NCBI GenBank assembly: GCA_041392835.1
Contig: JAWKLF010000001.1
Span: 496,001 to 560,000, forward strand
DNA: 64,000 nucleotides
Source of the DNA: OLB11 sp041392835
Lineage (GTDB): Bacteria; Bacteroidota; Bacteroidia; Chitinophagales; Chitinophagaceae
Direction: 5' to 3'
The stretch's first letter is position 1. Every line of letters begins with the position of its first letter. The notes under the pieces were generated by a model, which ran no database searches, had not been told where the DNA came from, and saw only the letters and a list, made by a program, of their open reading frames with translations. Position numbers and translations under genes: made by a program. Below, piece by piece: positions 11,201 through 18,022 of the stretch.

Positions 11201-13444
11201 ATTTCGGCAACTGAAATACAATGGAAACAAGCACAGCAAAGTTGGTTCTTGCCAAATTGGTTACAAACCAGAAAAATTAAAAAACAGTTATCGGTTTTTA
11301 GAATCACACCATTTAACAATGATAGTGACGTTGAACAAATTTTTGCATACAATAATCAGTTACAAGAAGTTCAAAGGCTATTGCAGCAAAGCCGTTTTTT
11401 GTCTGTGCAACAAGCCCTTAAAAATTTGTTTAAAGATGAACAAACAGATTTAGCGGATATAAACAACAAAGCCGTTTTAGTTCAGCAAATAAGCAATTTG
11501 ACAAACTCATGGGAAAGAAATGCACTTGTAAAATGGGTTCAGATTTTACAAGAAAAAAACTTACAATATTCCGATGAGATAAAACAAAGCCATTTGTCTG
11601 CAATTGATGAGTTTATTCATAGTTCTAAAACGTTTATCCAACAAAGAAAAAATTATGAAATACTTACAGGAATTAGTTTCCAACAGGAAAAAAATTGGAA
11701 TAATGAAACCACTCAGCAATTACAAAATATACAAGCTCATTTGCCACATCTAAAAGACTGGATTAATTATGTGCAACTTCATAAACAAGGTGAATCTTTG
11801 CAGTTGCAATGGTTAATAAGTGCTTTTGAAAACAAAACCTGTAGCATCGAAAAGTTATCAGATTATTTTTATTACACGGTTCATACTTCCATTGCACAAA
11901 GAATAATTTCTCAAAACGAGGCATTGAGTTTGTTCAATGTCAGTTTATTTGAAAGTAAAATTGAGCAGTATAAGAAGATTGCAAAAGACTTTCAATATCT
12001 TACTATTCAAGAATTGCGTATAAAGTTGGCAGCACAATTGCCAAACGCTACTACGGAAGCGATGCAAAGTTCTGAAATTGGTATTTTACAAAGAGCTATT
12101 AAAAACAGAGGTAGGGGATTAAGTATAAGAAAACTATTTGACCAAATTCCAACTTTGTTGCCTCGAATAGCACCTTGTATGCTTATGAGTCCAATATCCG
12201 TTGCACAATATTTTGACGTTAGCACAAAGCACTTTGATATGTTGATTTTTGATGAAGCATCGCAGTTGCCAACTTGTGAAGCAGTAAGTGCCTTAGCAAG
12301 AGCAAAGCAATCAATAATTGTTGGCGACCCTAAACAAATGCCACCTACATCTTTTTTCAGCACCATTAAGTTAGATGAGGAAAATATGGATGTAGAAGAT
12401 TTAGAAAGTATTCTGGATGATTGTTTGTCTTTATCTGTTCCTTCAAAATATCTATTACGACACTATCGCAGCAAGCACGAAAGTTTGATTGCTTTCAGCA
12501 ATGTAAATTATTATGAAAACAAGTTGCTTACATTCCCATCATCAGATGATTTGAACCGCAAGGTAAAATACCATCAAGTGAAAGGTTTTTACGACAAGGG
12601 GAAAACACGAACAAATAAATTTGAAGCCGATGAAATTGTAGAATTTATTAAGGCGCATTACAACGATCCACAAAAAAGAAAACTGAGTTTAGGTGTAGTT
12701 ACTTTCAGTCAAACTCAACAAAATTTGATTGAAGATAAATTGCAACAACTTTTTATGTCCGACTCTAAACTTGAGGAATTTGCAAATGAAAGTGATGAAC
12801 CATTGTTCATTAAAAACTTAGAAAATGTCCAAGGAGACGAACGCGACATAATACTTTTTTCAGTTTGCTATGCTCCTGACGAAGAAGGTAAAATGAGTAT
12901 GAATTTTGGGCCATTAAATCGTGATGGTGGCTGGCGAAGATTAAATGTAGCTGTAACACGTGCCCGTTACGAAATGCACATTTTTGCTACACTGCATACC
13001 GACCAAATAGATTTAAGTCGAACATCTGCGGAAGGAGTAGCAGGTTTGAAAGCATTTTTGCATTTTGCTGAAAAGGGACATTTGAGTGTTCGTCCCGAAG
13101 ATGTTCAAGAAGCTATAAACAAACAACATTTGTCCACTTCAATAAGCAAAAAATTGCAAGAGATGGGGTTTGATGTAAAATGCAATATTGGCACTTCAGG
13201 TTTTAAAGTGGACATTGGAATTGTTCATCCTGACAAACCACAGCGATACATTTTAGGTATAGTAATTGATGGTCATTACTATTTCAATGCTCTAACTACA
13301 AATGATAGAGAAATAATTATGCCCTCTGTATTGAAAGCGTTGGGTTGGAATATTCATCGTATTTGGACAGTAGACTGGCTTGAAAATTCTAAAAAAATAA
13401 TTGATTCTATTGTAGATAAGGTTAAGACATTACAACTTGAATAA
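8282..13444 (+). CDS. Hhe-like defence helicase (DUF4011-SF1 helicase-Vsr-like)
   Basis: 1720 residues. An N-terminal transglutaminase/papain-like domain has a plausible C221-H247-D256 triad (FGNCIDIS, RGHAF, LQDD). A DUF4011 region follows ('RKLLDLSLRNNLLNLH', about 380). A split SF1 helicase of the COG1112/UPF1-like type has Walker A GPPGTGKS (687-694), a long coiled insertion (about 750-1260), DEAS Walker B (1324-1327), GDPKQ (1348-1352), VQGDERD (1516-1522) and NVAVTRAR (1555-1562). The C-terminus is a Vsr/MTES_1575-like endonuclease fold (about 1630-1710; D1644, D1663, LGW...HRIW). This order matches the single-gene antiphage system named Hhe (Gao et al. 2020). The usual catalytic Glu and His of the Vsr-like part appear replaced by V1661 and F1668. 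Likely cotranscribed with the upstream DUF2130 gene. Confidence 0.88.
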   Translation: MQEQSTLLIHKQTLPFLNISLYLNDIKPIQSLVIENTSDVDSASLEVKITADLACIEPFSYNVSFVPAKKEVKIPLDNLKVNRDFLNKLSETEKANFTIEVIENETVTIKETIEINVHPLEHFGGFQILPELIAAYITPNHPYIYHIKRRAIEILEKQGLKTAFEGYQSNDQERVLQIMSAIYTAIQSEEIVYSSLPPGYEEAGQRLRLLNTIQQEKFGNCIDISLLFAACLEAVDLNPILIIVRGHAFVGCWLQDDKFPEVINDDKTVITKRLSKGIREMAAVEATSVCKGNNTKFSDALNAGEAQLVQKEEFLLSVDVKRARTLRIRPLPLLTNSTGAQLDEEVLKQTETATMEKQFEIGTIYHDELLQGIQPKTKQKIWERKLLDLSLRNNLLNLHITRNMLQLVDIDISHLEDTLSDGKSFSIMPNPNAEVLRKYNLFSQPLHHSTPLYQLANDELKHNRLLTHYHQQDLDNILVYIHKNAKQATEENGSSTLYLAVGLLKWFDRKTQEQPRYAPILLVPVEISRRSVNSKFTLKSREEETMINITLIEFLRQEYELNLGALEQLPTDEKGVDVAKVMGILRRAVMQLKGWDVEEQLVLGNFSFSKLILWKDIVVHQEDLLKSDMVRSLVDGRLVLNENHEPHDASDFDSITSQSVVLPISTDVSQMEAVITAQRGQSFILHGPPGTGKSQTITNIIADALFRGKRVLFVAAKKAALDVVHRRLEQIGLAPFTLELHSNKSKKSDVLEQLAKSIETAKLSRTADFQQEAQRLDAAKKAISDYVSVLHKKQPTGWSLYESITALENYQECNFSKNFIPESILQNLNATLWQQWTDWLPQFHSIAALVVHPSENPLVALNLSQYAPTVNDEISLQTQKLLSQLPDLQSKSENLAKAIHFPFAIQAKSEWEQFVHVVTALQKLPDIPLELIRYLADKENYSIYEEWSKTYNQYQTVLNSILQSYNRNILNTDISATEIQWKQAQQSWFLPNWLQTRKIKKQLSVFRITPFNNDSDVEQIFAYNNQLQEVQRLLQQSRFLSVQQALKNLFKDEQTDLADINNKAVLVQQISNLTNSWERNALVKWVQILQEKNLQYSDEIKQSHLSAIDEFIHSSKTFIQQRKNYEILTGISFQQEKNWNNETTQQLQNIQAHLPHLKDWINYVQLHKQGESLQLQWLISAFENKTCSIEKLSDYFYYTVHTSIAQRIISQNEALSLFNVSLFESKIEQYKKIAKDFQYLTIQELRIKLAAQLPNATTEAMQSSEIGILQRAIKNRGRGLSIRKLFDQIPTLLPRIAPCMLMSPISVAQYFDVSTKHFDMLIFDEASQLPTCEAVSALARAKQSIIVGDPKQMPPTSFFSTIKLDEENMDVEDLESILDDCLSLSVPSKYLLRHYRSKHESLIAFSNVNYYENKLLTFPSSDDLNRKVKYHQVKGFYDKGKTRTNKFEADEIVEFIKAHYNDPQKRKLSLGVVTFSQTQQNLIEDKLQQLFMSDSKLEEFANESDEPLFIKNLENVQGDERDIILFSVCYAPDEEGKMSMNFGPLNRDGGWRRLNVAVTRARYEMHIFATLHTDQIDLSRTSAEGVAGLKAFLHFAEKGHLSVRPEDVQEAINKQHLSTSISKKLQEMGFDVKCNIGTSGFKVDIGIVHPDKPQRYILGIVIDGHYYFNALTTNDREIIMPSVLKALGWNIHRIWTVDWLENSKKIIDSIVDKVKTLQLE

Positions 13445-13542
13445 AAAATAATAAAACAATAGTCGTAATAAACAATTAATTAAATATATTCTTTTCAACA
13501 CTATTATCAGAAATCAATAAATAACTCAAATCTTCACTTATA

Positions 13543-13578
13543 CATTAAGGCAAATTTTTTATAAATTTGCTTTTAATG
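13543..13578. promoter_or_regulatory. Inverted repeat over a -7 box
   Basis: CATTAAGGCAAATTT (13543-13557) is the near-exact reverse complement of AAATTTGCTTTTAATG (13563-13578), with one bulged base. The right arm contains a TAAATTTG -7 box (13562-13569), 50 nt before the ATG of the next gene. It may be an operator, or a weak terminator of the helicase operon; it lacks the T run of a strong terminator. Confidence 0.45.
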
Positions 13579-13619
13579 TAAAGTAGTAATCATTGAATTA
13601 CTTTAAAAAAATAAAATAT

Positions 13620-13886
13620 ATGCGACTTAAAATCATATTCATTTTTGTAGTTTTTATTTCGATGTTTGGCTCAATATCATCATTTTCTCAAACAAGGAAA
13701 AAGAACCATTCGCAAAAAACGAGTAAAGCATACAAAACACATCGAGTATATAAAAGACAAAGAGTTAAAGCTGTAGAAAGAAGTAGTGATGAATATTATA
13801 ATGGACATAAAATTTATACTGGACCGAGAGGAGGGCGTTACTATATAAATAGTAATGGGAAGAAAACCTATCTTTCATCAAAATAG
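13620..13886 (+). CDS. Small exported basic protein, PBCV basic adaptor motif
   Basis: 88 residues from the ATG at 13620, chosen over an upstream TTG because MRLKIIFIFVVFISM starts a clean signal peptide ending near SSFSQ. The mature part is very basic (KKNHSQKTSKAYKTHRVYKR). It ends with IYTGPRGGRYYINSNGKK, the signature of the 'PBCV-specific basic adaptor' domain, first seen in chlorella-virus proteins and widespread in small bacterial proteins. Molecular function is unknown; binding to an anionic partner such as nucleic acid or cell-surface polymer is a guess. It is monocistronic, with its own -7 box inside an inverted repeat. After it, 13887-14027 is AT-rich and empty. Confidence 0.75.
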   Translation: MRLKIIFIFVVFISMFGSISSFSQTRKKNHSQKTSKAYKTHRVYKRQRVKAVERSSDEYYNGHKIYTGPRGGRYYINSNGKKTYLSSK

Positions 13887-14027
13887 ATTATTCAAATAAA
13901 AGTATAATCAATTATAGAATTGATTATTTAATTTTTATTACTAACCTATAAAGGAAGATTAAATATAGATATATTAACTTTTTTCTTATTTGAATAACGC
14001 TTTTTAAATAAAGATATTTTGTATGGA

Positions 14028-14135
14028 TTATACCGATTATACTACTGTAACAGACCAAAAAAATGGTCTGAACATCAGCAATATCGGCATAAACCACTCT
14101 AAAAATTGGTCTGAACCAATTTAAGATTGGTATTA
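14028..14135 (-). repeat. Hairpin mini-element, copy A (108 bp)
   Basis: Runs in reverse orientation to the copies at 28267 and 24003 and shares nearly all of its sequence with the former. Ends are inverted: TTATACCGAT at one side, ATTGGTATTA at the other. Inside are two hairpins, CAGACCA/TGGTCTG and a TTGGT-ctga-ACCAA type. It abuts the -33 box of the rpmH promoter. Confidence 0.7.
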
Positions 14136-14167
14136 TTTGTTTATAATGAAAAATGCCCTTACTTTTG
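14136..14167 (+). promoter_or_regulatory. rpmH-rnpA promoter
   Basis: TTTG (14136-14139), a 20-nt spacer, and TACTTTTG (14160-14167) match the Bacteroidota TTTG/N19-21/TAnnTTTG consensus. The start codon of rpmH is 36 nt downstream. The -33 box touches the end of mini-element copy A. Confidence 0.75.
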
Positions 14168-14203
14168 CAGTCCTTTTTAAGAAAAGACCTAAATATTTAA
14201 AGT

Positions 14204-14359
14204 ATGAAACGTACATTCCAACCTCATAGACGCAGAAGAAAATCAGTTCATGGATTTCGTAAACGCATGGAAACTGCTAATGGCAGAAAAGTAATTGCTG
14301 CACGTCGTAAGAAAGGTCGTAAAAAATTGACAGTTTCTGACGAACTTAGATTAAAATAA
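14204..14359 (+). CDS. rpmH: 50S ribosomal protein L34
   Basis: 51 residues beginning MKRTFQPHRRRRKSVHGFRK, an almost invariant L34 sequence rich in Arg and Lys. L34 sits in the large ribosomal subunit near 23S rRNA. It is followed after 13 nt by rnpA, the conserved rpmH-rnpA order of bacteria, and a consensus Bacteroidota promoter lies upstream. The C-terminal LTVSDELRLK is normal for the phylum. Confidence 0.98.
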   Translation: MKRTFQPHRRRRKSVHGFRKRMETANGRKVIAARRKKGRKKLTVSDELRLK

Positions 14360-14372
14360 TTGCATATACACC

Positions 14373-14762
14373 ATGAAACCTTTCTCACTCACTAAACACG
14401 AAAGGTTAAAAAGTAAAAAAGATATGGATACGCTTTTCTCACAAGGAGAAGCGTTTTTTGTTTTTCCCTTCAAAGTCTTTTTTATATTCAAGCCTTTGAG
14501 CACACACAAGTTGCAAAGTCCACAATTTGGCGTAGCAGCACCCAAAAAAATTTTTAAAAAGGCAAGCTCTCGCAACTATGCAAAGCGTTTGGCTCGCGAA
14601 GCCTATAGGCTTAATAAAGCTAATTTATACTCTACACTACAGGAACAAAGTAGAAGTGTTCAACTTATGCTGCTCTACGTAAGTGACAAGGATTTGCATT
14701 TTGAACATATTCAAAAGGCTATTCAAAAAATAAACCATAAAATTTTAGAAATAGGAAAATAG
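14373..14762 (+). CDS. rnpA: Ribonuclease P protein component
   Basis: 129 residues, the usual length. The RNR signature is present (SSRNYAKRLAREAYR, about residues 65-79), as is the central FGVAAPKKI strand. This basic protein binds the catalytic RNase P RNA and helps it cleave 5' leaders from pre-tRNAs. It is cotranscribed with rpmH from the promoter at 14136-14167. The stop codon lies 3 nt from the end of the converging thioredoxin-fold gene, and no hairpin terminator is seen between them. Confidence 0.97.
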   Translation: MKPFSLTKHERLKSKKDMDTLFSQGEAFFVFPFKVFFIFKPLSTHKLQSPQFGVAAPKKIFKKASSRNYAKRLAREAYRLNKANLYSTLQEQSRSVQLMLLYVSDKDLHFEHIQKAIQKINHKILEIGK

Positions 14763-14765
14763 TAA

Positions 14766-15311
14766 CTATTGCTTAGCAGCGCGCTCAGCTTGTAGTTTCA
14801 TATAGTCTTTTTCTATAATAGCCAGTAGCGTTTCTTCTATAGTACCATCTACACTTTCTACTATTCGGCCTACTTCTCGGTATTGATGCATGATGATAAT
14901 AGTAGGCACTCGAGAAATATTATATAATTGATGTTCAATATTGAGAGCTTCTTTGTTTCTATCTACGCCATACATTTTTACGGCATGCATGTCTACACCA
15001 CTCATCAAAAGTGTTTTGTAAAAAGCAGGCAAAAGCATACGAGTATCTTCGCACCAAGTGCCCATAAACACTACAAATTGATAGTTGCCCCACATTCTAT
15101 TTAGTTGTTCTGTGATACCTTCATTGGGCATATAATCTTTAGCACCATCATAGAGCCACTGGCACGATGTTTCATCGGCTATTTCATCAAAGCTTACTTG
15201 GCCTCTGAGTAGTACTTGGCCTGTTTTTTTATCTATTTCTCTCACGTAGTCTTGTGCTTGCATGCTCATAGAAATATGAAACAAAAGTATAAATAAGCAT
15301 AAATATTTCAT
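14766..15311 (-). CDS. Exported thioredoxin-fold protein, single active-site Cys
   Basis: 181 residues with an N-terminal signal peptide (MKYLCLFILLFHISMSMQAQ). The core 'FVVFMGTWCEDTRMLLPAFYK' followed by 'RVPTIIIMH' (cis-Pro) is a thioredoxin fold. The active site is W-C-E-D-T instead of CxxC, so it keeps only the nucleophilic Cys and cannot be a classical disulfide oxidoreductase. A role in periplasmic thiol handling or binding is possible but unproven. It converges on rnpA. The next minus-strand gene upstream, the MerR regulator, begins 40 nt away and may share its transcript. Confidence 0.8.
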   Translation of the reverse strand: MKYLCLFILLFHISMSMQAQDYVREIDKKTGQVLLRGQVSFDEIADETSCQWLYDGAKDYMPNEGITEQLNRMWGNYQFVVFMGTWCEDTRMLLPAFYKTLLMSGVDMHAVKMYGVDRNKEALNIEHQLYNISRVPTIIIMHQYREVGRIVESVDGTIEETLLAIIEKDYMKLQAERAAKQ

Positions 15312-15350
15312 AGTATAAATTGTTTTGTGAAAAAGTAAAAGTAAGATTTT

Positions 15351-15755
15351 TTAGTCAATGTTCTTTTTTAAATCGAGCAAAAAGGATTTTACTTTGTGCA
15401 ATTCATCCAGGATATTTTGGTCTTCTTTAATTTTTTTCTTGTTGCTTTTTAAGTAAGAGCGTGCACCTTCTAAAGTCATTTTTTTATCCTTTACTAGATG
15501 AAAAATCATATTCAGATTTTCAATATCTTTTTTAGAATAATAGCGATCGCCTTTTTTATTTTTTTTAAGATGGCTCAGTTGTGCTGGAAATTCCTTTTCC
15601 CAAAATCGAAGCAAAGAAGCATTAACACCATACATAGCGGCAACTTCGGTAATGGTATAATAGACTTTGGATAGTTGATTCGTTTTTATTTCATGACTTT
15701 CTTGTTGTTGCAATTGTTGTTGCACCTCAAACAGCGAAAGTTGTTCCATAGCCAT
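15351..15755 (-). CDS. MerR-family transcriptional regulator
   Basis: 134 residues. The winged helix at about 30-95 contains 'YYTITEVAAMYGVNASLLRFWEKEF' and 'YYSKKDIENLNMIFHLVKDKKMTLEGA', the typical MerR_1 DNA-binding domain. The C-terminus is a short Lys/Leu-rich helix with no effector-binding domain or metal-binding Cys, so it belongs to the small generic MerR group found next to M23/M49 peptidases in Bacteroidota. Two in-frame ATGs (15755 and 15749) are possible starts. It lies downstream of the M49 peptidase gene on the same strand. Confidence 0.9.
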   Translation of the reverse strand: MAMEQLSLFEVQQQLQQQESHEIKTNQLSKVYYTITEVAAMYGVNASLLRFWEKEFPAQLSHLKKNKKGDRYYSKKDIENLNMIFHLVKDKKMTLEGARSYLKSNKKKIKEDQNILDELHKVKSFLLDLKKNID

Positions 15756-15797
15756 AGTGTATAAAGATATTAAAAAACTAAAAGATGTATATAATCT

Positions 15798-17846
15798 TTA
15801 GTTTTTGTTTGGAAGAAAGGCATATTGTTTTCCGTATTCCATCATTTGCGCAAAGAAGGACGTAGGGTATTCAATATGTACATTTTTAACTTTTTCGCCA
15901 TCCATATCGGCTACCAGCTTGGGTTGTATAAAGCCTCTATAGGGTTTAAGATTTAGGGTGTTGTATCTGTCCAATACTTCTTTATGAAGTGCTTGATCTA
16001 TTTTAACGCCATAGCTTTCTACTAAGTTTTTGCCTGCTTTGTAATCGCCTTCGCTTTTAATACGTTGAATTTCGCGAAGCAAATCGCCAAACAAGGTGCG
16101 TAGTTTGGCATAGTCATTGATTTGAATATAGGTTTTGCCATCGCGTTTTACAAATTCAATCACACTATCTTTTTTACCCATTTCGTAGGCCCACATGGCA
16201 TTCAACTGGCGATTGCGCATGTGTGCTTCTTCTATTTCATCGCCTAGTTTAATGCGTGTCAATTGGGTCATTAATCCATTCATGATATAACTATCATATT
16301 CGGCTTTGGCTACATCCATGTTAGGCATCACGCCTATGTCTATCAATTTTTGATCCATGATATAGTATAAACCTACCAAGTCTGCACGGGCTTCTTCCAG
16401 ACAGCTGGCATAGGTTTTAAGTGTTTTGTCTGTAGTTTCTACACCCTCATTAATCTGTCCTGAGGCATGTCCTATACACTCGTGCATATCGGTGTGTAAG
16501 TCTGAAGAAAGAGCACCATATTTTTTTATTCTGGCTTTGACATCGTCATTCAATCCAAATTCGTCGAGCGTTCCTTTTTGAGCCGAAGCCATATTGTAGC
16601 TATGTATAATATTGCTTAGCGATACCGATTTGCTACCATGTACCTTGCGTATCCAATCGGCATTGGGTAGGTTAATTCCTATGGCGGTGGTGGGTGCTAG
16701 GTCGCCACTTTCGCCAATTACGGTAATGGCTTTGGCTATGATACCTTTTACTTCTTTCTTTTTGTGCTCTGGCATTAGGGGCGAATGGTCTTCAAACCAT
16801 TGTGCTTCTTTGGCTATAGCGGCTATGCGTTTAGTGGCTTCTTCATCGCGTATGCTAACATAGGCTTCATAGCTACCTTTTTTGCCTATGGCATCTAAGT
16901 ACACTTCTATAAATCCGTTTATACCATCTATTTTGCTTTCGGTATCTTGAACCCATGCTATGCTGTATTCATCAAAGTCTTTGAGGTCGCCGCTGCGCAA
17001 ATATTTCACCAATAAGTCAATCCATGTTTTTTGTTTTTCATTTTCTGCTACAGTAGATGCTTTTTCGAGCCAATAGCAAATCTTATCTAATGCTGCACCA
17101 TACATGCCACCACTTTTCCATACCTTTTCTACTATTTGCCCATTCTCTTTCATCAATTTGCTATTTAATCCCCAGCTAGGGTCATTGCCCGATGTTGGCA
17201 TTTTATCATAAAAGGCATCAACTTCTGCCTGTGAAACACCTTCGTAGAAATTATTGCTGCTACCTTTTACATTGTCTATGCCTGCTTTTTGATTGACACA
17301 TTTGGGTTCAAAATTGAGGTCATAAAAAAGGGTTTTAATAAAAGCGATGTCGCTTTCTTTTCCATCATATTGTATTTGACTGGCATTTGTATTATCGTAT
17401 ATGGATTTAAAATAATCCCAAGAACACGTTGGAATAAATTTTTCATTACCATAGTGATGATGGTTGCCATTGCTAAACCAGAAGCGTCCGCAATAGGCTT
17501 CAAATTTTTTCCAATCTTCATTGTTTTTATCGCCCTGATAGCCGCCATACATGGTTTCTATTATTTTTCGCATATAGATACCATATTTACTTTTTTGGTC
17601 ATAAATAATATCTCTTCCGCACATAGCAGCTTCATACATATAATAAACAAGTTCTTTTTCTTTGGCACTTAATTGTTCAAAACCAGGCACTTGATATCGA
17701 AGTACTTCTAAATCGGCAAAGGATTCTGCAAATACATTAAAGTTTTCGTCGGGCTTGGCTTCTTTATCTGTAGTGTGGCTTGTGGTGCCATTGTTTTGAC
17801 AAGAAAGAAAGAACATAGCTAAAGCTAAGATTGAAAAATATTTCAT
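15798..17846 (-). CDS. Dipeptidyl-peptidase III-like zinc peptidase (M49)
   Basis: 682 residues. The N-terminus is a lipoprotein signal with lipobox FLSC (Cys16), so the enzyme is anchored in the envelope. The M49 zinc motif is HECIGH (455-460) with the second motif EEARAD (484-489), which supplies the third ligand. Family members remove dipeptides from the N-terminus of oligopeptides. Length is close to that of bacterial DPP III proteins. It is the first gene of a minus-strand run that continues into the MerR regulator and thioredoxin-fold gene. A substrate cannot be inferred from sequence. Confidence 0.93.
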   Translation of the reverse strand: MKYFSILALAMFFLSCQNNGTTSHTTDKEAKPDENFNVFAESFADLEVLRYQVPGFEQLSAKEKELVYYMYEAAMCGRDIIYDQKSKYGIYMRKIIETMYGGYQGDKNNEDWKKFEAYCGRFWFSNGNHHHYGNEKFIPTCSWDYFKSIYDNTNASQIQYDGKESDIAFIKTLFYDLNFEPKCVNQKAGIDNVKGSSNNFYEGVSQAEVDAFYDKMPTSGNDPSWGLNSKLMKENGQIVEKVWKSGGMYGAALDKICYWLEKASTVAENEKQKTWIDLLVKYLRSGDLKDFDEYSIAWVQDTESKIDGINGFIEVYLDAIGKKGSYEAYVSIRDEEATKRIAAIAKEAQWFEDHSPLMPEHKKKEVKGIIAKAITVIGESGDLAPTTAIGINLPNADWIRKVHGSKSVSLSNIIHSYNMASAQKGTLDEFGLNDDVKARIKKYGALSSDLHTDMHECIGHASGQINEGVETTDKTLKTYASCLEEARADLVGLYYIMDQKLIDIGVMPNMDVAKAEYDSYIMNGLMTQLTRIKLGDEIEEAHMRNRQLNAMWAYEMGKKDSVIEFVKRDGKTYIQINDYAKLRTLFGDLLREIQRIKSEGDYKAGKNLVESYGVKIDQALHKEVLDRYNTLNLKPYRGFIQPKLVADMDGEKVKNVHIEYPTSFFAQMMEYGKQYAFLPNKN

Positions 17847-18022
17847 GAGCTAATTTTTTTTATAGTGGTAAATATACTAGAAAAAAATTTTTGTTGAAAA
17901 TAGAAGTGTTATTTCTGCAACTGGTTTATAAAAAAAGCAATATGAACAAGGGGCATTTGCTATACCATTTATAGCAAAAAGATACCAAGCACATTACTTT
18001 TAGTTCGTTTGCTGTTATATAT

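Noticed and set aside
17289..17672. 127-codon plus-strand frame
   Set aside because: Lies wholly antisense within the M49 peptidase gene.
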